Below, in pieces: positions 35,201-45,925 of a stretch of 64,000 nucleotides of DNA. Below the pieces are notes generated by a model that saw nothing but the letters and a program-made list of their open reading frames with translations, made no database searches and was not told the DNA's origin. Numbering within the stretch: the stretch's first letter is position 1; the number at the start of each line of letters is the position of its first letter. The stretch comes from Klebsormidium nitens (taxonomy: Eukaryota > Streptophyta > Klebsormidiophyceae > Klebsormidiales > Klebsormidiaceae). The stretch spans positions 62,001 to 126,000 of the forward strand of contig DF237113.1 of assembly GCA_000708835.1 (NCBI GenBank), read 5' to 3'. Position numbers and translations under genes: made by a program.

Positions 35201-38200
35201 GAGTAGCACTGCACCAGCTCTGGACGAAGCTCTCCTCTCTATGCTCAGGAACTTCGCGGCGGACGACTTCACGTGGGGCGTCTGCTGCTCTCGACGCGAG
35301 CAGCCTTGTTCCAAACGAACCCAAACTTACGCAGCACAGACTACTAAAGCTCAGGCGTATCGTTTTCACAGGTGCTGCTGCTGAGTGGCCTCGACGAAGC
35401 CCGCTGGAACGAGCTCTCGACCGAGAAGGGTGGGGAAGAGCATCTTCACTTTCTCATCAAGTTCGTTACCCTGCGCCGGAACAAGGAGGCGATTGCCGCT
35501 ATTGGGGGGACCTGGGACAAGGACCTGGACGGGGGAGATCCTGCCACGTCGGACGCTGCTCTCATTAGGACGGCCATCAGGCAAGGACTCTGTTCTGTGG
35601 TTTCAGTCTTCTCAAAGGAACTTGACAACCGGGCATTTACTACCATCCAGTGTTTGATGATCAGGACACAAGGAACGGGCTGTCCAAGCCTCTCGAGGCA
35701 ACTTGGAACCGAGAAAGCCATCCCGAGCCGTTGCTTACCATCAGGACACAGGAAGAAGAAGATGAGGCGATCCCTTCGCTCACTGGGGCCTCCGACGGAG
35801 GCTTTTCCTGTATAAGTGGTGGTCTTTCCTGTATAAGTGGTGGCTGTAAGGATGACTTTCGATGCAGCCTTTGCGTCTGAAGCTTAATTGACCAGATTCA
35901 GGTTCTGAATGTAACTAGGTCCGTCGAAGCTCTCTTTCCGAACCCGTTTGATTGACTGCTCCGAGAGTGCCGGCAGTTGCAGTTGATCTGTAGAAAAAGT
36001 CACGGTTGAATCTCATATATCTACGAGGCACTGTTCCTCACAGCCTCTCTCTTTCTGCAGAACTACCCGCGAGGCGACGCAGCTCGACCTGAGCAAGGCC
36101 CGGAAGTGGGTCAAGTTCGCCCAGATCCACTACGACCGAACCAACTCCGAAGGAGCGTTCAGCCACAAGGAAGTCACGACGATTTTCGTCCCCGATGTCT
36201 GGAACGTGGTTCCCTCACTGGACGAATATGTCAAGGCGTGGAGAGTTAAGGCACTGGCGGCGCAGCGCGCAGAGCGGGCGAAGAAAGCGGCGGAGGAAGA
36301 GAAGGAGAAGGACGAGGAGCAAAAGAAGCTGGAAGAGCAGAAGGTGAGACGATGAGATCAGAGCTTTGCACTGAGTCTGAGGAGCATCAGTAGGGGCTTG
36401 ACAATTTGGTTTTTCGTTCATGTTGGGTGTGTGTTGTTTGGAGGCGGGAGTTCTCTAGCAGACGTTTTTGGAGACGCAGGACGCAAGTACGGACATCAAG
36501 TCCAGGAATGCCAAAAGCGTGAACCGTCGTGATACCAAACTTCCGAGGCATATGTGTCTCTGCTGAGACCTCGAAGTTCTGCTGAGCACTTGTGCAGGTT
36601 GATCGCCAGGGAAGTACTGCTTCGAGGGACGCGATTAGCTTTCACTTACGAAGGAACTCTCCGCTTGCCGATATCCTAACTCGCTCATGGAATCAGGCTG
36701 CTCTGTTGAACTAAAACCAAATCTGAGACGCTCTTTTTTGGTCGTAAGATAAAGGTTAGGATCTTGTGAGCAATCACAACGAGGAGAGCTGACCTTTGTC
36801 TTTTCTGGTGCAGAAAGCGGCCTTGGATGCTCTGCTAACAACGTACAAAGACACTGCGGTGAGTTTCTGAAGCATCTGCTTCTCGTCTAGTCAAAACTTC
36901 CTTTACTTTTCTCAAAGGCCAACTTCTGGCAGCGTTGTATGAGTACCTCTGTTGTGTGTTTTGGGCATCCTGGCGCTTTTAAAATCAGTTTGTTGGACTC
37001 CTGACCAAATGAGAGGAGATACTGAAATTCATATCGTCCTGTTCTGGTGAGCATCTGGAAGGTTCGCAGCTGTGTTGCAAGACTGAGTAGAGTTTGTATG
37101 CATGGCCCTCTTCGCGCGCCTGAAATGTCAGATAACTAAACTTGACTTGATGGACATGCCTCATCATTCTGCAAAACCTTTTGATCTGTGCATCATCCCA
37201 TCCTCCAGACCGCATTTGAAGCCCCAGTAAAACTCGGCCCTTAGCTTCACCAAACTGCACAGCGGATCTGAACGTGCTGAATTTTTCTGTTTGCAGGAAT
37301 CTGTCAAGGAGGAGCCCGTTGCAGAGGCACCAGAAGCGAAGCCCGAGGTCAAGGAGGAGACCCCCGCGCCTCAGCCTGAAGACATCAAGATGGAGGAAGC
37401 CAAGGAAGAGCCGGCTGACGGTAAAGCGTCGAAGAGCACACCTTTATCTGCTGGATTGACGGCGTTTTCAAGTAGCAAGCAAGAAGCTTTGGGCGGTCCT
37501 CGACATGTGCACTGCAAGCAGGGGCGAGTGTATGCCGGCTCACCTAAGGCAGTTTGAAACACGGTTGACTGAGCTTGAAACACGGTTCAATTGCAATACG
37601 TCAGCCACTTAGGCCTCGAGACATGCTTGTAGAAAATCCAGAAAGACTGGAGGATTTCTTCGTGTGTTGATCACACTGGGTTGGTAAGAGGATCAGCCTA
37701 CTTGCAAATGCAGTGGTGCGTCCGCACATGTCGCTTGTTGGGGATTACTTAGAAATCAGGTCTGGATATCTTTACAAAAGCCTTCAACACTGCACTTGCC
37801 AGCATCAGTCACCTGCTGACGTCATCTCACTTTCACCCCTGCAGAAAAGCCGGTCGAACCCGCCCCTGAGGAGCCCTCCCCCGAGTCCCTCTACACGCGC
37901 CGCCCCAGCACCGCTCTGTACAACAAGGAGAAGGCTGACGTCATCCTGGCGTGGTTCAACGAGCGCAAGCTGACGCTGGCGCCCGGCAAGAAGCCAACCA
38001 AGGGCAACCACGTGGCAGCACTCGTGGCCGATGACCAGGCGTACACGAAAGCACAGGCTGCAAGTAGGTGTCCCCTTCTCGTGTGTTTGCAAGTCGGTCT
38101 TCGCGTTTGTTGGGCTGTACTTATTCTTCGTTTTGTTGGCGGCTCTTGGTGTGGTAAGCTTTGGTTTTGGATGTGGTAGGGGACTTGCGCATGGTACCCA

Positions 38201-41200
38201 GAGGTTGCTTGAACAAGTTTTGAGAGTAGTCAGAAGTGGCTTTGAAGGTCAGAGGGGCCGGTTGTTGCTGTGAGATGGCACCGTGCTGGCTGCTCGTTTG
38301 TGATCGGGGTGTAACAAGATGTTCATCGATAACGATGTCACTTTTATGATTCTTGCTATTGGGTCTTGGGTTTTGTTGCCATTGGGTGTCGTTCTGCTAA
38401 CCAAAAATTCGTGTTTCATGCAGCAGCAGGTGAGTACCGTGTTCCTTATCCCTTTCTATTTGTTTCCCTTTTCCTTACCTTTTCAATTCAATTTCACAGC
38501 CCTGGTTCTCATTCTCGTCTGGCCCCCTCTTCGAACAGAGGCGGCGGAGGCAGCGGCAGCAGCGGCAAAGAAAGCGGAGCCAGAAACAGAGGCGCCTAAG
38601 TCTCCTGTTGTGACCAAAGAAGAAGCGCCGACGCCGATGGAGGAGGTCACTTCTCAGAAAGAGGAGGGCAAATCTGATGACTTGAATGCAGACGTTAAGG
38701 CAGATGTTGTTGAGGAAGACGAGGAGCTCGATGAGAAGGCACCCGACACGCCAGCGATTCACCTCTACACGAAGAAGACAAAGACGGCCAAGGTGAAGAG
38801 GCGAGCTTTGTCGGATTACGGACGAGGGTTACAGAGTCCCTTTGCGACACGGTATTGGTTCGTCGAGCTTCATGGTCGGATTGGAGGTTCCGATCGTGAG
38901 GTTTTCGTTTGCTATTTAAGTTTAATCTAAGCAGGTTGCTCGAAGAGGGGTCTTCTCAAACAAGCGTTGCAGCTCGAGGAAGCTACTCTTCTCCTCAATT
39001 TGGCAGGCAAAGCCGCCCAAACCACGTTGAGTAAATCTCCTTCTGCTCAGGTCCTTGCTGGAACAGTCTGTGGAAAAGACACCAGCGGAAGTCACGGCGA
39101 ATAATCTCGATTTTGCCTTCATGCTTACTGAACTTCTGGTATGCTTTTGCTTCCGCAGATCCGCTCTATGAACATCTCCTTGGATGGGCTCTTGGACTAC
39201 GAGGAAGAAGACAGGGAGGAAAGTACCTTCGAGGTCAGTATTTTCAAAACACTTCTCGTCACAGCTCCTTCTTTTTCCTTGGACTATGCAAGGTCCTCAA
39301 GAGTTTCGGTCCCCATCTTGCTGAATTAGTCAAGTGAGCTACGTTCCAAGCTGATTCTCACTCTGTTATCGCGGTGACAAGCGCTTCGGAGGGTGCTTTT
39401 TGAGAGCATCCGGCTTTTACAACGTATTGAGCGTGCCTAACGCGTTCGAAACAATTCCCTTTCCTTCTTTAGAGGAAAATTGCGTGTGCTTTTCTTTATG
39501 CGGGCTTTTGACGCATGCTTCAGTGGCTTCAGTGGCTTCAGTGGCCTCAGTGGACTAATTCATTCAGCCTTCCATCTTCATATCTGCGCCCACAGGGCTC
39601 TCCCGACGCCAGGAGTTAGCTCGACCTTTCGTTCCTCCTCTTCTCCTGACCATGCAGCGTCACCTTTGGTTTCACTGATCGAGCGCCTCCTTCGATCTAC
39701 TCTTCGTAGCTGTCTGCTCATTCTGTGCGTTTCGTTTGCAGCTGTCCCTGTTTGCCGAGCTGTTCCACGAGATGCTGGCCTACAAGCACGGCCTCTCCTT
39801 GTTGCCGTTCCTTGAGGTGAGGCCATCTCGGATCAAAGCTCTGTCCCTCACTAGCTTCACCCATCATCTCATGTATGTCGAGGAGTATTGTGAAAATTAT
39901 GTTGGGCCACTCTTCAGGTTTCGAAGGAGGGTTTTGACCGCTTTTATCAGGGCAGTACATGGTTTTTTGACATGGTGACCAAGCAGCTTCTTGCATCCCT
40001 AAAAGCGGTATCCTGAGGACCTTGGGACTACCGTATGGTTAATGAAGCGCCGTAGGATGCTCTCCTCTGCAAGAGTGTTGCTCGTCACCATCGAACCCTG
40101 AGAGTCTCAACCCCTAGGCTCTATACGACACGAGGTTCAGGACACCTTGATCATAATGGAATTTGGGTCTCAAGTCCTTTATCAACAATTTGCAAGCTCA
40201 GGTCACATGGTCGCTGAATTCCCTTTTTCAAACACGAAGCCGTTGGCTTCGAGTCCAGCTTTCTGCCTCTGCAATAAGTGCATCCACCCCTCAAAAGCCC
40301 AATGCTCGACACTTGCAAACCAGAAATTCCTAAACCTTTGAATTGCCAATCTCTGCTGGCGCTCAAACCGCCACAGGCGCATGCTCGACATTCATTGTTT
40401 GGAGACTCTTAACGCTCTGGATTGCGAACTCTATTCTGCAGGAGGTGCGTGTGACCCACAACAAGAAGCGAGAAGAGCGCAAGCGCAAGCGTGAGGAGGA
40501 GCGCCTGGCTGAGCTCAAGCGCAAAGAGGAAGAGTCCGTCAAGAAGAGGGAGAGGGACGAGCAGGAGAAAGACGACGACGAGCAGCCGGCAGAGAAGAAG
40601 GCGAAAGCAGACGAGAACGGGGACAAGAAGGTGAGGGAGAGGACTGTCGATCGTGAGGGCTCGGCTTTGGTTTATACTACGACGGTGTTCGGTGTTAGAA
40701 GAAGGGGCTCCGTCAGGATTCGATGGTCGTTTCCGCTCTTCTGGTCAACCCAAGAATCAGTGGTGAAATCGTTGTTGTTCATAAAGCGAATGCCAACGCA
40801 AACAGAGGAAAGAAGGTGAGGGAGGGCTGTAGACGATAGGGGTTGCTTTCGTGCTCTCTTGTCACACGTTGAAAATAGAAGTGCTAAAATTACATGCTGC
40901 TTTGGAACTTCAAAGTTGGTGGTCGTTTCTTATCTTTGTGTTGACCAAGACGCCTTGGTATAGGAATTGTCGGTACTTCCTTCGATTTTCCTTGCGGAAG
41001 AAAACTCCTGAGCTCGATTGTCCGTCAGAGAGGATCTAAAAATGCACAGAGACGAGCTCCGTCGTCCAGGAGTGGGCCAGCAGAAGCTTGGTCGCCCTAC
41101 GAAATTCTTGTTTTTTCGGAAGAGGGCGCAATCGCGTGCAGCAACCGCCGTAGAAAGGATGGTCCGTCTTGTTCTGCATCGCTCCCCGCGAATTGCATGG

Positions 41201-42927
41201 CCATGGCTCAGTATCATTGCTTGAATTTGAGTAGAGAGGAATGAGATGTCGAGAACGTCTTTGACAGTGAGGGAACGAACACATGGGAGGTCTAAAGGCT
41301 TCAGTGGAGGACTGTAATTTTTGACGTGCTTTTTCCACATCTCCAGGAGAAGGGCGACGATGCCAAGAAGGCCGATGCCACCGAGTCCAAGAAGCCTGAG
41401 GCGAAGGACGAGACGAAAGACGACAAAGCGAAGGAGGACAAGGAGAAGGACGAGGGCGAAAAGAAGGTGAGCTGTCATGAGCATTATCAGGGGCCGCCTC
41501 TGTGGAAACCATGTATCGAGCTGATGTTTCATTTCCGCAGGCTTTGTATAGGACTGGAGGTGCACAATTGTCCATATAGCTTCTAGCAGAAACGAACTAG
41601 AGGCGACAGCTCCGCATCTGTTGCTATGCCCTTGGGATCTCCAAGTCACAGACAAACGCAAAGCGCCACATTGCCCAACCACTGACGATACTTGTGTTTA
41701 CTCTCTTTAGGCTCGCAAGCAGTACGATGTTAACTGGGAGCTTGTCAAGGTGAGCATTGAGTCAGGCTGTCAAGACTGAGCTCCAACTTGCAGACAGCCG
41801 CTCATTGCTGTCACAGCAAACGTGAACTTAGGGGTTCTTGTCACTGCTGGTGTCAGCAGTCTCCACAATTCCCGATACAGTACACAGGACTTGTCTACGC
41901 ACATAGGTAGCGATTTTATTTTTTTGGCAGAACGTCCGATTGGTGGTACGTTTTCACGTTCTTGCCAAGAATCTGACATAGGAGTCTTCTACTGACTGCA
42001 GGTGTTCCGCTTCTTCGACAAGTCCAAGACCGGCTATATCAAGGTAAGCTGTCGTCGCCGTCGTTGAATGTTCTAGAATCTTCAGAGAGTCGGACCTGGT
42101 CGGTCCGTTCGCTCTGCGGGGATTGGACCACGTCGCCCCTTCAGTACTTTGCCAGATGGGGCCCGGAAGGCTTTTGAATAAACCTTTGAGAATGGTCAGA
42201 CGCCAAGTCATGGAGAAGACCTGCAATGCGATCACGGACTCCAAGAGGAGTCCTCGCGAAATTCTGCCATTTAGCATCGGGACCCACAAGGGCTAGCGTC
42301 TGAAGATGTTCGTAATGACATCAGGACTGTTTATACTCCAAACGTTCATCGTCAAGAGTGGGGCTGTCACAAAGTGTGACCTGAACTGTGCTGCGTTTCT
42401 GTCTGCAGGCTGACGAGCTCAAGCGAATCCTTCATAACTTGGGCAAGTTCCTATCTCAGCGACACGTCAAGGTGAGGACACTTTCGCGTGGATCACCGGA
42501 ATGCAATTCCAGTTGAGCCTGCGATCCATCTTCAGAAGCTCCCAGACATAGGCTTGGTCAGCTTGTCGGTGCTCATTGCGAAAGGTTTGGATCGATTTCA
42601 CTACTTGACCTCTCCGTCATCCTTGAGCAGAGTCGATAGTTCACGTATGCTTGATCTGAAAAGGCAATGCTTAGCAGAGGCCTTCAGGGCGAGTCTTTAC
42701 GATGCTTGAGATGAGGTCGCCAGGATTCGATTCGACATCAAAGTCGAGCTCGTTTTGAGCTCAGTCTCAACTTGAGAGTTTGTACTGAACTCTTCACGCC
42801 GTATCCGCAGGATCTCGTGACGTCCGCCCTCAGCGAGACCAGGAGCGCCCGTGATGACCGCATTGCTTATCGTGACCTGACGGATGTCGAGATCAGTGCC
42901 ACGTCAGCATTGAAACAAAACGAGTAG
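29270..42927 (+). CDS. CCAR1/DBC1-family nuclear protein (plant RSA1/EMB1579 type)
   Basis: A 27-exon gene of about 1084 aa. Exons: 29270-29302, 29583-29624, 29945-30070, 30261-30308, 30595-30696, 31218-31289, 31607-31850, 32165-32381, 32841-32966, 33344-33398, 33696-33788, 34267-34325, 34689-34872, 35372-35580, 36061-36343, 36814-36858, 37297-37420, 37845-38063, 38539-38792, 39159-39233, 39742-39816, 40442-40630, 41347-41466, 41711-41749, 42002-42043, 42409-42471, 42811-42927. Phases agree throughout. The family acts in the nucleus as coactivators linked to transcription and splicing. In order: a Gly/Tyr/Ala-rich N-terminus, a Gln/Ala-rich coil, an Arg/Ser/Pro tract (RRRSPPRRSPPRR), a conserved RRYPRLVVSPEFSK segment, an inactive-Nudix-like DBC1 region (LLLSGLDEARW, AAIGGTWDKDLDGGD, ALIRTAIRTTREATQLDLSKA), acidic/lysine-rich linkers, NISLDGLLDYEEEDREESTFE with LSLFAELFHEML, a charged coil and an EF-hand-like C-terminus (FRFFDKSKTGYIKADELKRI). 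The junction after 35580 uses GC rather than GT. Confidence 0.92.
35804..35843. repeat. 19-bp direct repeat, period 21
   Basis: TTTCCTGTATAAGTGGTGG occurs at 35804-35822 and 35825-35843, inside the GC-AG intron of the CCAR1-like gene. Confidence 0.95.
40806..40845 (+). repeat. Copy of the 3' edge and donor of CCAR1-like exon 22
   Basis: AAAGAAGGTGAGGGAGGGCT followed by GTAGACGATAGGGG matches the live exon end and intron start at 40623-40665 (ACAAGAAG, then GTGAGGGAGAGGACTGTCG), offset about 180 bp, downstream in the same intron. Confidence 0.75.
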
Positions 42928-43314
42928 AACGTCAAACTGCGGGATCCTTTGGAAGCAATGGTCAGCGGAGTTGATGGGTGGTCGCTAAGAGGGGCAGTGA
43001 AGAGAAGCACTGATCGGACTTGTCTGACAACGTTGCGTTGATATTGGGGACGTACAACATGTCAGCTTCCTCGTTAAAACAAGCCAAAAGGGTGGAAGAG
43101 CAATAGCAAGGAATGACGTGCTCCAAATCCCCGTGCAACTTGGGCCCAAGATCTCTTGACACGTTTCTTCTAGTATAAGCCCTAGCACTTATGCAAGTTT
43201 CGTTTGTATTGAAAAACCGCAGTCCTCGGCAAAAGTGAGGACTTCCTTCAACACGTGAGCGACCATGCTCTCAAAGCATTTCAATGGAATGGTTGCAAGC
43301 TACTCTAGCCTTAC

Positions 43315-43676
43315 TCAGAAGGATCTCAAATTCCTGCTTGGGAAGTGAGAAATAGTGACGCATGCACAATGTCCAGCATCTTCAAAGATGACCAGCAATT
43401 CACTTGCCAACTTCATCGACTGGTAAAACAAATTCCTAGCTGCATCTTTTGGGTCTTCCATGTCAGAATAATAACCCCAGATGCAGATTGGTCCATGAAC
43501 CTGGCACCTGCTATAGTATGGTGGGCGAGCCGATGACAATCTTCTGGCCGTTGGAGTGCGCCTTTTGGTAGAACTTCAGCCCTTTTGTTGCGGCGGCCCT
43601 ATACACGACAATCATGATCGCAATTCGAGGCCCACATGATGTAGCCCATGCAAGTTGGCCTTCACAAGCTACCTAT
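43315..43676 (-). other. Possible minus-strand gene fragment at the gap edge
   Basis: On the minus strand two open stretches look protein-like. One runs from the gap edge to about 43520 (GLKFYQKAHSNGQKIVIGS). The other is at 43510-43315 (ICIWGYYSDMEDPKDAARN, then SELLVIFEDAGH), and a possible acceptor precedes it. The WGYYSDMEDP and FEDAGH spacing faintly recalls the Asp and His region of alpha/beta hydrolases. The 5' part would lie in the gap. It could also be chance coding potential in the 3' flank of the CCAR1-like gene (42928-43314, where I see nothing else). Confidence 0.22.
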
Positions 43677-44041
43677 NNNNNNNNNNNNNNNNNNNNNNNN
43701 NNNNNNNNNNNNNNNNNNNNNNNNNNNNNNNNNNNNNNNNNNNNNNNNNNNNNNNNNNNNNNNNNNNNNNNNNNNNNNNNNNNNNNNNNNNNNNNNNNNN
43801 NNNNNNNNNNNNNNNNNNNNNNNNNNNNNNNNNNNNNNNNNNNNNNNNNNNNNNNNNNNNNNNNNNNNNNNNNNNNNNNNNNNNNNNNNNNNNNNNNNNN
43901 NNNNNNNNNNNNNNNNNNNNNNNNNNNNNNNNNNNNNNNNNNNNNNNNNNNNNNNNNNNNNNNNNNNNNNNNNNNNNNNNNNNNNNNNNNNNNNNNNNNN
44001 NNNNNNNNNNNNNNNNNNNNNNNNNNNNNNNNNNNNNNNNN
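43677..44041. other. Assembly gap (365 N)
   Basis: A run of 365 undetermined bases. Nothing can be said about its content. Its proximity to an inverted-repeat element suggests a repeat-caused scaffold gap. Confidence 1.
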
Positions 44042-44139
44042 TTGCGCCCCATGGCCACATCTGGGACTAGATTGGATTGAGCAGGCGCCCGGCTGGGGGG
44101 TGCACCCCAAATAATAGGGAAGAGGTAAGGGATGGACAC

Positions 44140-45248
44140 CACGGGACCGCTACGGTGCAAACTGGTGGCGGGCAGTTTACCGGGCTACGGCGCGGAAATT
44201 TGGCCCGGGCACCGTGCCAATTTATATTTCGTGTGCGGGCCCTCTGCCCGAATACCGGGTGCGGCGAAATTTGCCATTGGCAGAAAATCGCCCTAGATCG
44301 CTGAGCTTATTGCCCCAGAGTACCCTCGGTTCAAAATGCCCCGAAATGCTTGAACCGGCCGATGCAGAAGGTAACGCACCAACCTATATACGGGCTATGA
44401 TGTACAGAATTGTTGTCGCGCATTGCGCTCGGGCTAAACATATTTACATTTTGGTAGTGGTTGCTACATGTGGTACTGGCAAAATGCTGAGACCGGGATC
44501 AGATCGCTCGCACCGGTCACTGGATTTAGTCAGCCTCAAGCTTCGAATGCCGACCGGGATATATGCTTGGAGACCCCGGTTGCTCTGGTGCGGTACAATG
44601 TAGGCAACGTCACCCAATCCTACCGCGGTAATAATGGTAGTCCTACCGGTATTGCTGACGGCGGTACCACTATAAAGCTGTTTCGGTATGTACCGAGTAG
44701 GGACCCCTCACCCCAAAATTGGACCCCGTGCGTGCGGGGGTGTCAGGAGTCCGGACAAACCGCTCGACCGGGGTTCAACGCGCGCGTCTCTGAATCATCA
44801 ACAGGTGATGTGAAAATTTACCTCTTCCCCTACAAAGAATGGTGGTAAAAAAATGGCTCCTTTTGCCCTACCTTACCATCAATTTGAGCATGGAACCTTA
44901 CCAAAAGCTTCATATGGAGCTACAAAACCACCATAGCTTCACTCAAGACACCATGGCCGACATACCCTGCAAGTGGTTCCAGTGTATCTTGCTATTTGAA
45001 CCTCCTGCACTCTACTTTTAAAAGCCTAATTTAAGAGCCAAATTCCTACAAAATTGAGTAATTTGGTGGCAACGTACTGTAATTTGGGGGCAATATCCTA
45101 CGGCCGACGCCGGTAGTACCCAAAGATCGCCGCAAATTGCTACCCGAAAAGCGGTCGTACCGTCGCGAATTTGAGGGCGCCGCCTACCGTACTTTTACGG
45201 TACCGGGGATATTCCGCCGGACCGATTTTGCACCGTAGCGGTCCCGTG
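44140..45248. mobile_element. 1.1-kb non-autonomous DNA transposon-like element
   Basis: CACGGGACCGCTACGGTGCAAA at 44140-44161 is the exact reverse complement of 45227-45248, a perfect 22-bp terminal inverted repeat. Weaker similarity continues inward (GGTGGCGGGCAG against GGTCCGGCGG). The 1,109-bp interior is rich in CCGGT and GGTACC words and has a small TACCGTA / TACGGTA hairpin near 45186-45203. I recognise no transposase or other protein, so it is probably non-autonomous. Flanks do not show a clear target-site duplication. Confidence 0.72.
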
Positions 45249-45925
45249 ACCGAATCAGGACTGCAATGCCACTGAGTGATGCCAGGAGCCCGGATTTTAT
45301 AAGGATGCAAGCCTGCTGGATCTCTGATTGGTCTCACAAATCCCGGCGAAAAATTACTATTAGCTCCTTCCCAGGTGGCGGGAAGGGGGTCCCTTTTGCG
45401 TGCTCTGACGTAAGCGTTTGGGATGCAGCCAAACAAACCCCTTCATTCCGGATGAAGTGACGTTTGTAAGACATTAGCTTTCGGAGTCCTCTGCGGTATC
45501 CGATGTCAGTGAAGCTAAAGTGCTGCTTTCAGAGTCCAGACCAATGTAGAGGACACTGATCTTGAGCATAATCAATGACGTCACTAATCAACCTACCTAG
45601 CCTACACTTCAATTTTAAATGCATTATGTAGCATTTGGCACAACAGTCCAACTCAAGCTGGTTTGCGCACCTCGCTAGATTGCACACATTTCTGGTTCTC
45701 CATCTGGCGTCTGGTTTCTGAACATCTCCATTGAAGGACGTTTTGACAATTGTATTGACGCGGCATAATGCACCTCATGGCCAGCTCTGTTGTGCAACCG
45801 TCGAGCTGCAGATGATAAAGCTGAGTTGTGTGAACAGTCTTCCATGCACTTTGGATTGCGACTTCATTCTCCTCCACTTTCTTCAGACCGTCCAGACATT
45901 CATCCAGTCAGGAGGGTCTAGTCCG
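45249..45925. other. Upstream region of the hydrolase gene
   Basis: No gene recognised. It should include the promoter and 5' UTR of the alpha/beta hydrolase. The frame of its first exon stays open upstream to 45731, so part of this stretch could be coding if an earlier ATG (45731 or 45812) is used. Confidence 0.45.

Noticed and set aside
38418-38432. Possible 6-bp microexon (CAGCAG before GTGAGT) in the CCAR1-like gene
   Set aside because: Flanking exons at 38063 and 38539 already join in phase. A microexon would only add two residues and cannot be supported without transcripts.
43614-44160. Open frames spanning the N run
   Set aside because: They are products of translating undetermined bases.
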